NCBI GenBank assembly: GCA_949318235.1
Contig: OX439135.1
Coordinates: forward strand, 18,825,616-18,889,615
Reading direction: 5' to 3'
DNA length: 64,000 nucleotides
From: Ecdyonurus torrentis
Taxonomy: Eukaryota > Arthropoda > Insecta > Ephemeroptera > Heptageniidae
Notes under the pieces: generated by a model
The model's database searches: none
Told to the model about the DNA's origin: nothing
What the model saw: the letters and a program-made list of their open reading frames with translations, nothing else
Position numbers and translations under genes: made by a program
In this document: positions 26,617 to 38,142 of the stretch, piece after piece
How positions within the stretch are numbered: position 1 is the stretch's first letter
Layout of the letters: each line of letters opens with the position of its first letter

Positions 26617-26799
26617 AGTTATTGATTCTGTTACAGTTACTGCTGATGTATTATTTGATTGTTTTGTTAATTCTGTTGATGGAGTTGATTCTATTGATAC
26701 TGTTAATTTTGTTGATTCAATTGATAATGTTGATAGAGTTGCTTGTATTGTTGTATTTTCTATTACATTAGATAATGTAATTGATTTTGGAATTATATC
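26617..26799 (-). CDS. Gene A stalk exon, Ser/Thr-rich
   Basis: Phase 0-0 exon of 61 codons, TTTACAG acceptor, GTAAGT donor. No cysteine; nearly half Ser or Thr with a recurring S-T-x-L/I and I-E-S-T pattern. Reads as a mucin-like, probably O-glycosylated spacer after CTLD4. Confidence 0.65.
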
Positions 26800-27389
26800 C
26801 TGTAAATATATTTTAGTAATTATAAAATTGAGTCTTTATAATTTTAGATAAATAAAAATCAACAACAACAGTGTACTACATCACTATGAAGTATGAATAT
26901 TTTTATTAATATACAAATTAAACGGTAAATAAGCAAATTCAGAAATATACACAGAAAGTTTTTGAGGAACTTTCCACTATTTTAAATAATATCAACGCAA
27001 ATTTTGGTAATATAAATCTTTGTTTTTCTAATTCATATATTGTAACTCGGAAAGCTAATTGATGACTTGTATTTCAATTTTTACACTTACTGCAATAGAA
27101 AATTTTTAGTAAGTGACCAAAAAAAAATTTTAAAAAGGAAAAAAAATATAGAAAAAGTAATTTTTCCTCTATCTCATATTACAAACAATAAAAGATTGCA
27201 TGAAAAATTGAATTAAACTTAAATTTCATATATGTTGTTGATATATAAGTCCACTCCCGATGAAAAATAAGTATCACATCAAAATGTTTGTTTTGCTAAA
27301 GTCAAAAGGTATGTACATATTTATTGTGAGTATTATTATCTAATTCAACAGTAATTTCATTTTTATATCTATACTGTATATATTTTTAC

Positions 27390-27571
27390 CATTTCACAAA
27401 TAAAGTTTAATTCTTGGTCACAAGATGTGTCGTCTAAAGCAAAATTTTGAAGAGATGTACTTATACAGTTTTGCCAACCATTGAGATTGTCTGGTGCACC
27501 AGGTCGCCATATTGGTGAACTTTTATTAAGAGGTACATTAGAAGAACACCAGTGCCAAGAATTTTGGCAGT
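27390..27571 (-). CDS. Gene A CTLD4, C exon part 2
   Basis: Phase 1-0 exon: CQNSWHWCSSN, IWRPGAPDN, NCISTSL, ALDDTSC, NFICEM at a GTAAAA donor. Has A-P-D-N where calcium-binding lectins have EPN/QPD; no WND. Confidence 0.8.
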
Positions 27572-27710
27572 CTGAAATATGGTACGAAAATTGATAGTTT
27601 TTTTAAAATTCAAAATACATAGTTAATGTTAATTGCAGCATACAGTATAAGATTTAACAATTTTTTAAGATAAAAGGTTTTTTATTGCACATTCAATAAC
27701 ATTCAATCAA

Positions 27711-27741
<31 letters not shown>

Positions 27742-27742
27742 T

Positions 27743-27783
<41 letters not shown>
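27711..27783. repeat. (ATCA)n microsatellite
   Basis: About 18 TCAA units in the intron between the two parts of the CTLD4 C exon; a second tract of the same unit is at 30775. Confidence 0.95.
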
Positions 27784-27885
27784 GTATTTTAAATTGCACT
27801 GTGTTTCATGCATATCAGATACACACGAAAAAAAAATAATTAAATGCTAACAATTGGCATAATTAATTGCTTAAATTATACAAAC

Positions 27886-27918
27886 CTAAATTTGAACCAG
27901 ACGTCCATGAATTTACAC
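27886..27918 (-). CDS. Gene A CTLD4, C exon part 1 (VNSWTSGSNL)
   Basis: 33-base phase 1-1 micro-exon with the WTSG strand. The intron after N-L sits at the same place as in CTLD2, which points to a shared ancestral split C exon. Confidence 0.65.
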
Positions 27919-28069
27919 CTACAACTAAGAAATAAAAATTCAAAGAAAATTTATTATTAAAGTTTGCCCATTTTCTACACATTTCTATTGATATGCAGTA
28001 CTATACAATATAAAAGTTCTGAACCGTACTTAATTGATTCTGATTAAAATTAAAAAAAAAATTAATTAC

Positions 28070-28178
28070 ATTTCTTTGCTAACGCAGTTTTAATACATTC
28101 ATGTATTTCCAATGTATTAAAACTTAATAGCTTCATATTTGCTTCACAACATGTCTGGAATGCTTGGTGATAACGCAG
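28070..28178 (-). CDS. Gene A CTLD4, B exon
   Basis: Phase 0-1 exon: YHQAFQTCCEANMKLLSF, then ECIKTA. The donor (AAAT then GTAATT) was chosen because it restores the phase-1 exit; it is weaker than its neighbours. Confidence 0.7.
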
Positions 28179-28544
28179 CTAAAAAAATGAAATTATTATT
28201 TAATTGAATACTAAAATTATACGTATTCTTTCTTTACTACATTAATCAGTAAATAGTAAGTAACGTTTGAAGGTTCAAACGTAATAGCTGTTGTGAACAT
28301 AAGACATTTAAAACCCAAATGAAACGTCTTTTAGTTGCCCTGTTAATTTTTTTTAAATTAAATGGGCATTTTTATTTATTTATTTTTTTTTTTTTTTGAT
28401 TTTTTTATAAACATTTTGAAAAGTATGACAGTGTATTTTTTTTAAGCAACAATTTATTTTACTATGTAGCAAGTGTGATTCCTTTCATCATACAATTGTT
28501 AATATTTATAAAATATTTAGGTTACCGTAAGGCCCTTAAATTCC

Positions 28545-28690
28545 AATATAATATGCTTGGAAAATCATAGGGCTGTAAGCTGCAACCTCTAGTTAAACCT
28601 TAGTTATCTTTTTTTAATTGTTGCAACAATCAAAATAACAACTTAACTACGGTTTAACTAGTTAGTTAGCGTCGCAGCTTATGGGGGATA
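28545..28690. mobile_element. Short palindromic MITE
   Basis: TAAGCTGCAACCTCTAGTTAAACC against GGTTTAACTAGTTAGTTAGCGTCGCAGCTTA, with GTTGCAAC-type axis; imperfect. Confidence 0.55.
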
Positions 28691-29153
28691 GTGTTTTACG
28701 ATAAGTGTACAAGTGACCCAATTTCTTTGATAAATTTCCTCCCAAGAGTATGAATACACTCTGTAATAATAATAATGAATAATGGTGTTTCATTTCTCCA
28801 AGAAAACAAAAATTATTTATTAAGCATTTAACATTTAGCATTAATTTTGAATGTGTAATGATTTGGTTTTGACAGTTGGAAAGAAGAACTACATTTGATC
28901 TGCTAATGAAAATAATTATATGTAAAAAAAAAAAAAGAAAAACACAACATTTTTTCCAGTTTATTCTTTTATTAGCATTATTATTTTATTAATATTATCA
29001 TTTTTTATAAATTTCAAAAATTGAACTTATTGATAATAAAGTAAAATATATTACAAATATATTATTATGTTTTTTTACGGTTTGTTACGACAGGGTGTGA
29101 AAAGACGTGCTCTATACTATACTTTAAGACAAGATACGTAATAAAATCTTACC

Positions 29154-29212
29154 TTTGAAATACTATAGTAAAATGTTTTTCCACATTCCTCTGCTAAATA
29201 TGTCAAATCTTC
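29154..29212 (-). CDS. Gene A CTLD4, A exon
   Basis: Phase 1-0 exon, TTTTCAG acceptor, GTAAGA donor. Encodes LAEECGKTFYYSISK, a typical C-G plus aromatic A exon. Confidence 0.7.
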
Positions 29213-29638
29213 TGAAAATAAAATTTGATATTTCTCTTTAGATTCAGATGTTACTCTTGATATTAATATTATATTTTCATGTTTATCGGAAATAATAAAT
29301 TGATCTAGGCTTTTTTAAACTTTTTTGTTACTATGATTTACTTGGGTTCATAAAAATTTCTAATACTTAAAATTACATTATTTTTGTTATGATTAATATT
29401 AGAATGTAATTAAATTAGTATTTTTTCCTACTAATAACTTATTATTAGTGTAGATTTTTAATGAAGAGAAAAATATTAAAAGAATTTTGCTGTGATATTA
29501 AAATTAAAATTAGGAAACCTTAGAAATAATATGGCCTCATTATACAGTAGATAAGATGGATATTATAGATAGCTTTTGAAAATTGACCATGGCAAGATGG
29601 CAATGCAATTATTGAGAAATTTTATACATGAAGCTTAC

Positions 29639-29672
29639 CGTTATTGATTTCCGTTCGATTCCTTCTTCTAAC
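29639..29672 (-). CDS. Gene A mini-exon before CTLD4 (VRRRNRTEIN)
   Basis: 34-base exon, phase 0-1, TTTTAG acceptor and GTAAGC donor. Strongly basic, with R-R-R that could be a protease site; that reading is inference. Confidence 0.5.
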
Positions 29673-29874
29673 CTAAAATACAAATATTGTTGAAGTAAAA
29701 AGCTATAAATCGTTCTTTAATTATATTAAATCCTTGGTATTTCATAGAAATAATAAATTACATAATATTGCAATATAAACAATGCTTTTAAAAACCGCTC
29801 CTTTTAAAAAACATATTAAATGCTTTAAAGAATATAATTATATGAATAGGAAAACTTATTAATTCGCTACTCAC

Positions 29875-29934
29875 GTTACATTTAGGACATTTGGGTACTT
29901 TGCATTTAGATTTTGATGTTTTTGAAACGGATGC
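29875..29934 (-). CDS. Gene A Cys-pair linker before CTLD4 (KCKVPKCPKCN)
   Basis: Phase 0-0 exon of 20 codons, TTTACAG acceptor, GTGAGT donor, ending KCKVPKCPKCN. Confidence 0.7.
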
Positions 29935-30757
29935 CTGTAAAATTTATTATGATGAGTTACATTTATCAACTATCATAATAATAAATATCGGCTGAGATAT
30001 GTATCGGCTGAGAAGTGTTAAAATTGTCCCTGTTGTGGTTTCTGTGAATGGTCTGGTTAGCAAAGATTGGTTAAAAGCAAGATAAAAGTTAAACCTCGAG
30101 GACAGGTATTTACGTGTCATGCAGAAAACTGCAGTTCTTGGCACAGCTAACATCGTGTGCGCAAACTGCTTAGTTTGTGACCCCTCTATATACCACCTGC
30201 AAATCCTAACATAATTAGTACTGGATTATTCTCAACTTCACCTTGAATCAAGTAAGATTCTGGTGTTGGTGTTACAGAAGAAGAAAGAAAAAAGCATAAT
30301 AATAATAATAATAAATTATTTTTATTGAGAGGCCACAAAAGGCATACACCCGCACTTACATGGTCCTCTGACATATTTGAACATAATTATCTTGTCAGAG
30401 ATTTGTAATAAAATAAAGAATAAACATACAGTATAATAATAAATTCTAACTCTCTGTATATATCATATTAAAATAGTTATTTGCATTATCACAATCAAAA
30501 TTAACAGTAATTGAATTCCTTCTATTAGCTATTTTAGGTTGAAAATAAATACTGCAATAAATACAGTTTCTAAATTTCTTTTAAAAAATGTAACAAGAAA
30601 TAGCAATTAAAATATTAAATTATCTTTGAGATATTATTATTTAGTATAATATTTATTTTAATATTCTAATGTCGAGAATTTTGAATTAATTTCAGTGCAT
30701 AAACCTTTAGGATTGACCTATATTTGAAGGGTTGTGTAATAAATATCCAATCCATGT

Positions 30758-30782
30758 AATCAATCCATCAATCCATCAATCC

Positions 30783-30853
<71 letters not shown>
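30758..30853. repeat. (ATCA)n microsatellite
   Basis: ATCCATCA then ATCA units, just 3' of the CTLD3 C exon. Confidence 0.95.
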
Positions 30854-30854
<1 letters not shown>

Positions 30855-30945
30855 GGAAGATATTTTATAAAAGCCATTATTCTATATAGCTAGATTCATT
30901 TCCGCATTATATAAATAATAATTGTATTGAAGGGTTGAATTTTAC

Positions 30946-31148
30946 CTCGCATATAAAGAACATTTTACTGTTACACGGCTGCGGCTGTAGACTAAGGTCT
31001 GAGTTGCTGAGATGTGCACCTGCGCATTTTGTCTGTTTTTTAACTTTGACCTGTGGTGACCACAGTGACGTCATAACACGCTCTCCACTTGAACACCATA
31101 ACCAAGATCCAGGGGAACCTAAAGCGCTGGTCCAAGTCATGTCAGTTC
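30946..31148 (-). CDS. Gene A CTLD3, C exon
   Basis: Phase 1-0 exon: TWTSALG, SWLWCSSGE, LWSP, KCAGAHLS, ends MFFICE at a GTAAAA donor. Chosen acceptor is CCAG, which keeps phase with the B exon; AAG five bases upstream would not. Contains a TGACGTCA octamer inside coding sequence, likely chance. Confidence 0.8.
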
Positions 31149-31873
31149 CTGGCTTAGTTTCTGCAACAATGTTACAATTGAAATTGATTTTTTTTTTTCT
31201 GGATATAATTATTTTTACTGTTTCTCATTTTTTAACAATAATTATTCAAAGTACAAATATTTATTAGGTTTATGCTATGTATAATGTTATTTAACTTAAT
31301 ATATTAAATTATCTAAATATTTGTGAGTTTAAAAAAAAAAAATGTTGACTTGAATTTTTTGTCGTAAAATTGCAAGCATTAAAATCTCCCTTGGTAATTA
31401 TATTGAAGATTTCAACGCTTGCAACAGAAACATTTCACTCTTATTCATTTTGGTCAGGTTGATTCTCATATCAAAAGTCATAAGAGGATTATTCCTTATT
31501 CTGCAAGAGAGGAAAAAAGTAGCTCTTAAAGGTAGGTATAATATAAATCCTTAAAATACCATTATTTATATAGCATGTATAGCAAAATATATGTATTTTT
31601 ATTTTTACCGTACATTAGCCTAGAACAGGTATTATTGGTATTATTATACTACTATATACATTAATACCTAATATACAGTAAGTAAAATATACTACAATGA
31701 AGGTGTGACTCACTTAGATTAGGTGATATTGTAGTTTATTACTACCTGTTCTAAATTACAATAGTATTACCTAAAACTTTATTATTATGTACAGTATGTA
31801 TTATAAAGAAATGGGACACAAAGGATTTTGCGTATTTTTACCGCACCAATACGAGTCGATGATATGGACGAAT

Positions 31874-31877
<4 letters not shown>

Positions 31878-31921
<44 letters not shown>
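31878..31921. repeat. (TA)n tract
   Basis: About 45 bases of TA, in the intron between CTLD3 B and C exons. Confidence 0.95.
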
Positions 31922-31927
<6 letters not shown>

Positions 31928-32022
31928 AGATCTCCAGTGTATTTTTATCGATGTAAGTCAAAATTTATTTTTTGTACGTTGAAAGTGTGCTTATATATTA
32001 ATAAACATTAAAAAATTCATAC

Positions 32023-32125
32023 TTCTTATTAATTTGTTAAAACATATTTTTCTTTCTTCAGATTCAATTGTTAGCAAGTTCATGTTCATATCACAACATT
32101 TTTTCATTGCACTTTTAAAGTCAGT
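32023..32125 (-). CDS. Gene A CTLD3, B exon
   Basis: Phase 0-1 exon, 103 bases, the commonest B length here. Encodes FKSAMKKCCDMNMNLLTIES, then a third Cys (ICFNKL) before a GTATGA donor. Confidence 0.75.
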
Positions 32126-32423
32126 CTGAAATATAAAATGACAGTATGTTATTAAACATCTGATATAGTTATAAGTTATAGTTTAACTTCTTTTTTTCAA
32201 ATATGCAATTTTATTGGATTTTTGTTATTATGATTATAATAAATAAGATAACAATGTTTAATAGATGTAAAATATACTGTAAAAATAATTAAAAGAAGTT
32301 ATTCAACTGGAGAGTTAAATTGGGGTTAGGTGTAAGAGTGGGCCAGACATATTGTCAGGCTTAAACCTCGCCCTTTCAAAAATTTGTATTTTTTTTATAT
32401 CTATGCATTTTTTTAATAAAGAT

Positions 32424-32540
<117 letters not shown>

Positions 32541-32568
32541 ATATTATTCGCCTTACAATGGAACTCAC

Positions 32569-32636
32569 TTTTTGAATACTATGAATATAAACTTTGCCAC
32601 AAACGATACCAAAAGGATTAAATTGTTTCATAATTG
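32569..32636 (-). CDS. Gene A CTLD3, A exon
   Basis: Phase 1-0 exon, TTTCAG acceptor, GTGAGT donor. Encodes FGIVCGKVYIHSIQK, the C-G-x-V-Y pattern shared with other A exons. The long (TTTA)n tract lies just downstream in the following intron. Confidence 0.65.
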
Positions 32637-32934
32637 CTGAAATAAAATATTTAAACAACATAACTATAGCATCACGTCTAACTAAACATTAATAAGTTCA
32701 AGTTTTTGTGATTAATACTGGATTATATATATAAATTTAATATATGCATAAGTAAAATTCAAATAGCATATCGTAATAATAGTTAACTAGTAATGACATA
32801 ATTTTTATTCTATAATGTAACACGCTTATTGTGCAGTATATCAGAAAATATAGAGTTTAATTTCACGGAAGTATTATATTAAATATTATTGACGACACAA
32901 AAATTTGTTGAAAATTTTTATGAGTGTGTCTAGC

Positions 32935-33149
32935 ATCCTCAATCAATCTAGCACCGACCAGCCTGCCTAGATGTTTCCACTGTTTCTCTAGGCTGTCATG
33001 GCGAATTCCGGGCTGTGTACTTAGGCCGTGGCCGGCCCGTGTGTGCTTTTCCATTAATTGGAAAGTCCTTACCTGTCGATAAGACAATGTCTTGACTGGG
33101 ACTGGGATTGGTGTATAGCACAATAACACAATATGGCAAGGAAAAAAAA
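32935..33149 (+). mobile_element. SINE (family 3), 5'-truncated copy
   Basis: Shares about 170 bases with 39640-39830 (inverted), including CATCTAGGCAGGCTGGTCGG and ACATTGTCTTATCGAC, and ends in an A run at 33135-33149. The tRNA-like head is missing. Confidence 0.7.
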
Positions 33150-33372
33150 TCCGGTCTAGGTTTAGTAGTCTAAAAAAGAGATAATAATAAAAAAAAATCC
33201 CATGATGCTCAAAGATAACAAATTAGAGGACCCTAATGTTCTATTAGTCGCCACACCAATAACCTCAATTTGTCCAAGCTTCCAGGTCGTCCATTTTTTT
33301 TAAAGACATAATAATATAGGTTTTAATTTTTTATTTATTGTGTGTGTTTTTCTTTCAAAGAATTATACTTAC

Positions 33373-33394
33373 GTTTAGATGGATTGATAGTAGG
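33373..33394 (-). CDS. Gene A mini-exon before CTLD3 (PTINPSK)
   Basis: 22-base exon, phase 0-1, TTTCAG acceptor and GTAAGT donor; fits the M position. Confidence 0.5.
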
Positions 33395-33923
33395 CTGAAA
33401 TCAGAATGTATTATAGGCATTAACTCTCTCTAAACTTATAAAATCAAAAGATTTTAAAATAACTGAAATTAGAATTATTAAAATACTAATATTAAAAATA
33501 ATAATTTGAGATAAAAAGTGCCCTAACAATTATAAATTTTAATTATATTTTAGTGTATTATTATTAAATTTTTGCAATAAAATCTGAAAAACTAAGAAGA
33601 AAAAAAATGATATTTATAATAGGTAGCGTTTATAAAATATGACCATAAATAATTTTTAAAAAAAATCTTTCATAATTTTACACTTTTGTAATTCGTTAAT
33701 TGTTTAAATAGTTTTTAAGCAAAAAAGAGAAGTGCATTATTTGTCTTTTGTTTGTTTTTGTAATTGCTATAAATATGTTTACGTTTTATGGCTCGTTTAT
33801 AGCAATGACATTGTTTTTTTCCTATATTTTTAACTCATGTGTGATTAGTTGTCGTATTATATCGTATCTGCATTTGTTTTAATCATAATAATTTTATAAT
33901 GAGTAGAACATCTTATCCTGTAC

Positions 33924-33977
33924 CTTTTTAGGGCAGTTAATTGCAGGACAGGTTGGTTCAATCCCATCTATTTTTTT
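33924..33977 (-). CDS. Gene A Cys-pair linker before CTLD3 (TCPAINCPKK)
   Basis: Phase 0-0 exon of 18 codons, CACAG acceptor, GTACAG donor, ending TCPAINCPKK. Confidence 0.65.
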
Positions 33978-34102
33978 CTGTGAACCATAGATTAATTCGT
34001 AATGTATAAAATAATAAGAAATATAATATTAAAAATTTAAATTATTAAATATGCTATTAAAACGAAAAAACTCCAGTTTTTTGTTTAAATGATATGAATC
34101 AC

Positions 34103-34278
34103 CTTGCATACAAAGTACATTTTCTTATCACATGGAATTTGCTGCAGTTGCAGTTTGTCTGCAGTGTAAGTTGCGCAGTTGTTTACGTTCGTCTTGACAG
34201 ATGCACTTTTCTTCTGCCATGACACTTGTTCTGCCAGCTTTACACCAGAGGAGCACCACATCCATTTATAAGGACATC
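34103..34278 (-). CDS. Gene A CTLD2, C exon part 2
   Basis: Phase 1-0 exon beginning CPYKWMWCSS, then SWQKK, NNCATYTADKL, CDKKMYFVCK at a GTGATT donor (weaker than the usual GTAAG). The terminal residue after Cys is Lys, not Glu. Confidence 0.75.
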
Positions 34279-34492
34279 CTTAAACATTGCAGTTGTTAAC
34301 CAATTGCTATTAATTAAAAATACTGCTTTGCTAGCAAGAATCGTAAGTATTGGAGTTGTAAAAAAGCTTGAACGCTTTTTAACCTCTTTTTTTTTTTTTT
34401 TTTTTTTTATAATACTGGTTTAATTTGAAACCCAGATTTCTGGGCTATAGTATAATTATGTAATAATATTAACTAAATAAATATTTACTAAC

Positions 34493-34534
34493 CCAAATTA
34501 GTAGCAGAAGTCCAAACATTAGTTTTTAATTTAG
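34493..34534 (-). CDS. Gene A CTLD2, C exon part 1 (NVWTSATNL)
   Basis: 42-base exon, phase 1-1, carrying the WTSA strand only. The rest of the domain is in the next exon, so the C exon is split by an extra intron directly after W-T-S-A-T-N-L. Confidence 0.65.
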
Positions 34535-34805
34535 CTAGCAACAGAAACATAAATTTAGAATTTGTATCACACTATTATACAGTATAATGCATTATATTAT
34601 TATTATTTTTTTTTTTTAAGTTAAAGCATTGTACTTTGAACCTTGTACTAGAAACAAGAATTCTGAATTACTATATAGTTTATCCAACTTGCTGGCTCTA
34701 GATATTTTAGCGTACCATATAGTTTTAGTTCACTTGACCACTTGACTCGGTACTCTGATTAAGCGTTTGAATTGCACTTTTTTTTTTTTTTGAAGTAAAA
34801 CTTAC

Positions 34806-34976
34806 CTCCAATTTCAATAATGCATTTAGCTTCTCTAGCATTGTTGATACTTAAAAGTTTCATATTTAATTTACAACATGTATTGAATGCATCGATGAAA
34901 CGTGATTTATTTTTACTTTGAAAGTAAACACCACCATTACATTCTTCACCTAACATATCGAATTCCATTGATATCT
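34806..34976 (-). CDS. Gene A CTLD2, fused A+B exon
   Basis: One exon (phase 1-1) spans what is split into A and B exons in the other modules. It carries LGEECNGGVYF, then a linking stretch and AFNTCCKLNMKLLSI, and ends near CIIEIG at a GTAAG donor. Shows that the A/B intron is absent here: loss in this module, or its late gain in the others. Confidence 0.8.
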
Positions 34977-35034
34977 CTACATAGAAATAAAAGATAAATT
35001 TTTAATAGTGAATTAATATAAGAATTGAAAATAT

Positions 35035-35248
35035 ATTATCGCTGGCCGCGCGTCTAAATGAGGAAAAAGCAATTTTCATGAACCGCGTGAGTGGTGAATA
35101 TACACCTTTCACGGCCGCTGCGAGTGGCGAATAAGCTATGCTCACAGCACATGATATTCGCCACTCGCGATGGCCGTGAAAGGTGCTTCTTCACCACTCA
35201 CGCGGTTTATAAAAATTGCTTTTTCCCCATTTAGACGCGCTGCCAGCA
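35035..35248. mobile_element. Palindromic MITE (family c), copy 1
   Basis: Long near-perfect inverted repeat: CGCTGGCCGCGCGTCTAAAT ... ATTTAGACGCGCTGCCAGC; inside, CACCTTTCACGGCC against GGCCGTGAAAGGTG. GC-rich against its surroundings. Diverged copy at 55415-55590. Confidence 0.8.
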
Positions 35249-35424
35249 AATATATATGAGTTTCACCAACTTGCTGACTAACACAAGTTGGTCATATAAA
35301 TTACTGAGCTATTACAATGTTGTATTAATTATATCTTTCTCAAACTGAAAGTTCTTTTTTTTTCTATTAATTTGTTAGGATTTAAAAAAAAAATTTCACT
35401 ACACATAAGGTAATATATTCATAC

Positions 35425-35449
35425 CCGAGTCTTTTACTGGAAGTTGCTT
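35425..35449 (-). CDS. Gene A mini-exon before CTLD2 (KQLPVKDS)
   Basis: 25-base exon, phase 0-1, TTTTTACAG acceptor and GTATGA donor. Position and phase match the other M exons. Confidence 0.5.
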
Positions 35450-35754
35450 CTGTAAAAACCATGGTAATTTTATAATATAACATTATTATTATGTACAGTA
35501 TTTTAATCTTAAAATAAAAATTTATAATTTATCAATTTATTCAAGCAGTATACTTAACTTTAGCATATTTAAATATTATTATTTATTTTGGAAACATTTT
35601 CATACATCTAAAAGTCTTATTATTATTGTATTATCTTTATTTCATTACATCTTTTGTACATAATATCTTTCGTATAACACTCAGGTTACATAAGTATTCT
35701 AAATAAACTTAAATTATTAAAATATCATCATAATACTGTAATACATTTTTTTAC

Positions 35755-35814
35755 CTTAATGCACTTGGGACACTGAGGCTTTTTGCAACTTAAATAATCA
35801 TATTTTAGTTCCAC
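35755..35814 (-). CDS. Gene A Cys-pair linker between CTLD1 and CTLD2
   Basis: Phase 0-0 exon of 20 codons ending SCKKPQCPKCIK at a GTAAAA donor. The C-x4-C-P-x-C spacing closely matches the linker at 29875. Confidence 0.7.
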
Positions 35815-35929
35815 CTACAAAAACAAAATTAATTGATATACAGTACTATTTATATAATTATTCAACCTTAAAAATAACAATAAATATAATTTGAATTTAA
35901 AAAATTGTAAAAAAAAAAAAAGTACTTAC

Positions 35930-36141
35930 CTCGCAAGTAAAATAGGCTAAAGATTCACATTTGACATCTAACATCTTCAGTTCAGAATTCAAAGAGGCTA
36001 ATGCACAGTTGCCAGTTTTACTAGGTTTGCCACGTTGCCAAGCAGTTTTGCTTACTTTTGATTTTGTATTACACCAAAGCCAAGTACCTTTTTGATCTTG
36101 CAACATTGCACTTGTGTACGTGTAGCCACCACTGCTTTGAT
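35930..36141 (-). CDS. Gene A CTLD1, C exon
   Basis: Phase 1-0 exon. Has YTSA in place of WTSG, then GTWLWC, W-Q-R-G-K-P, NCALASL, and ends YFTCE at a GTAAG donor. Contains the C-terminal core cysteines of a CTLD. No EPN/QPD or WND sugar-binding motif. Confidence 0.8.
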
Positions 36142-36234
36142 CTAAAAATTTTTATATTTTTAGCTCAAGTTAACTTAAATTTTGAATATATTAAATAACA
36201 TAAAATAAAGTTAAATAAAAGAAATCCCCCCCCC

Positions 36235-36260
36235 TCAACACACACACACACACACATACA

Positions 36261-36341
<81 letters not shown>

Positions 36342-36345
36342 TACA
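36235..36345. repeat. (CA)n microsatellite
   Basis: About 100 bases of CA after a C-run, then three ACAGAT units, between the CTLD1 B and C exons. Confidence 0.95.
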
Positions 36346-36609
36346 GATACAGATACAAAAATTCATTTTTTTAAATTGAATCTAAATTATTTATAATAAT
36401 AACGTTCGTATGCCCCCATAAAAAAATCTAAAAAAATTCGTAATTCTAAAACGTATTTAATCGTAATATTTTCATTGTTTGAAGCAGAAAAGAAAGATTT
36501 AGAAACACCATTAGTAATTTTTTACTTGAAAAATTATGTTTAGTTTTTTAACAACCCAAAGAGACGAATATAATTAAAATACACACTTTTTTCTTTGTTT
36601 TTGTATTAC

Positions 36610-36709
36610 CTTTAGTAAAATTTGCTAGCAATTTGCGAGTATCTGACGAAACACTAATTAAATTAGTACCAGCATTGCAGCATGTCTGGAAGGCAACAGT
36701 ATAATTTGC
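36610..36709 (-). CDS. Gene A CTLD1, B exon (C-C helix exon)
   Basis: Phase 0-1 exon. Encodes the first helix and following strand: ANYTVAFQTCCNAGTNLISV, then a Lys/Leu-rich tail. The A-F-x-T-C-C pattern with L-I-S is the family signature of this exon. Unusually for a B exon here it has no third cysteine near its end. Confidence 0.75.
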
Positions 36710-36909
36710 CTGAAATATAAAATAAATAAAAATATGTTACGTTTATCAATTTATACCCTTAAAGAAATAATTAATTGTGCTTTCGTAAATATATCCTGAA
36801 ATATAGGCAAATTGTTAAGTATTTATACCCCAATTGTTGCATATTGTACAGGATATTCCTTCAATGTTGAAACATATAAAATAAAAGATACTTATTATAC
36901 GGTACTTAC

Positions 36910-36989
36910 AGCATAAGTGCTTGTTAGATAAAGCTTATAATCTCCATTTAAATAAAACAAATCAAGTATATTTAGAGATTTGGGCAAAG
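36910..36989 (-). CDS. Gene A CTLD1, A exon
   Basis: Phase 1-0 exon with TTTCTAG acceptor and GTAAGT donor. Encodes the first strand of the domain, ending LYLTSTYA. Unlike most A exons here it lacks the C-G pair. Confidence 0.6.
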
Positions 36990-37264
36990 CTAGAAATAAA
37001 GATAAAAAAATATGGTTACAAAAAATAAATTTAAAATAAATATACTAGCCTGATTTTAGTAACAATTAAAGTAACTTACTATAATGATAATTATCCTACA
37101 CAACATAAAAAATATGTTGTAATACATAACTATTTAATGATGTCATATATATAGAAATATTATTGGTGTGTGAAATATTTGCAGTATAAATAAATATATA
37201 ATAATAAAACATTTATTATTATTATTATTAATTTTTTATTTATAATGCTCAGATATTTACTTAC

Positions 37265-37280
37265 CCCAAAAATCAAACAC
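37265..37280 (-). CDS. Gene A exon 5: mini-exon before CTLD1 (VFDFW)
   Basis: A 16-base exon of phase 0-1 (TTTTAG acceptor, GTAAGT donor) supplying the phase switch between the linker and the A exon. Support is mainly splice sites, phase and position; too short for homology. Confidence 0.45.
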
Positions 37281-37447
37281 CTAAAAAATTATTAAATTAA
37301 AATATAATAATAATAAAAAAAAAAAATATAAATAAATAAAACAATATTGGTTCCATATAAAACAATATAAAAATATCTTTAAAATATTTTCATAAATTAC
37401 AGTAATTATGTTTCAACTTTTGAATGATGGGATAAAAATGTTATTAC

Positions 37448-37516
37448 CTTTGTAGTGCAAGGTGGACAAACATTAATTTTTATCAATTTATCTTTATGTA
37501 TTATTCTCCTTTCATT
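37448..37516 (-). CDS. Gene A exon 4: Cys-pair linker (NVCPPCTTK)
   Basis: Phase 0-0 exon of 23 codons, TTACAG acceptor, GTAATA donor. Basic first half, ending in NVCPPCTTK. The C-P-x-C pair recurs in most linker exons that precede CTLDs here. Confidence 0.65.
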
Positions 37517-37852
37517 CTGTAAAAAAGATAGGGTAAGAATTGTTATACCAAAGTGTCCTACGAATTCTACGACGACGCATATTTTGTAGTTCAAAGCTCT
37601 GTCAAAACTAAAATTACTTATTTAATATTGACTTAAAATACATGCTCCATTAATTGCACTGATAAAAAATTTCCAATATTTTCCAATATTTTTTTAGGTT
37701 ATTGATATAACTAATATTATATGTATTGTGCTGTGAATTAAGGCACCAACTTTGCAAATATGTAAACATATCATACTTTGTCAAGGGAGTAAATTTAATG
37801 TTGGTACAATTTGTAAAAACACAAGTAAAAATAATACTATATAAAAACTTAC

Positions 37853-37924
37853 CGGCTTAAAACTTCCACTAAAGGAGTTCTTAGGCTCTAAATATGAAAC
37901 AAAAGCATTGCTTCTATTTTTTGT
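37853..37924 (-). CDS. Gene A exon 3: N-terminal linker
   Basis: Phase 0-0 exon of 24 codons with TTTAG acceptor and GTAAGT donor. Ser/Asn-rich, no cysteine; no recognised domain. Assigned from its frame, its phase and its place between the signal peptide and the first Cys-pair linker. Confidence 0.55.
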
Positions 37925-38094
37925 CTAAAAATTAAAAATAAATTAATATTTCTTTTGTTTCTTAATTAATTACTATTTTTTCAATTGTGTTTTAATATTT
38001 GCTTTAATGCAAGAAAATAGATAACATTTTAAATTAATTGTAGATCTGTACCGTAGGTGGAATAATATTAAAATTACTATAACATTAGACTTAC

Positions 38095-38142
38095 TATTGA
38101 AATTTTTGATACATTTTTCCCCATACATTTAATGGACAATAA
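38095..38142 (-). CDS. Gene A exon 2: rest of signal peptide, mature N-terminus
   Basis: Phase 0-0 exon of 16 codons, CACAG acceptor and GTAAGT donor. Begins LLSIKC, completing the hydrophobic core begun in exon 1, then MGKNVSKISI. Confidence 0.6.

Noticed and set aside
30186..30374. Leu-rich minus ORF resembling a signal peptide
   Set aside because: No acceptor/donor pair gives a phase that fits the gene, and part of it is a dispersed repeat also at 17455.
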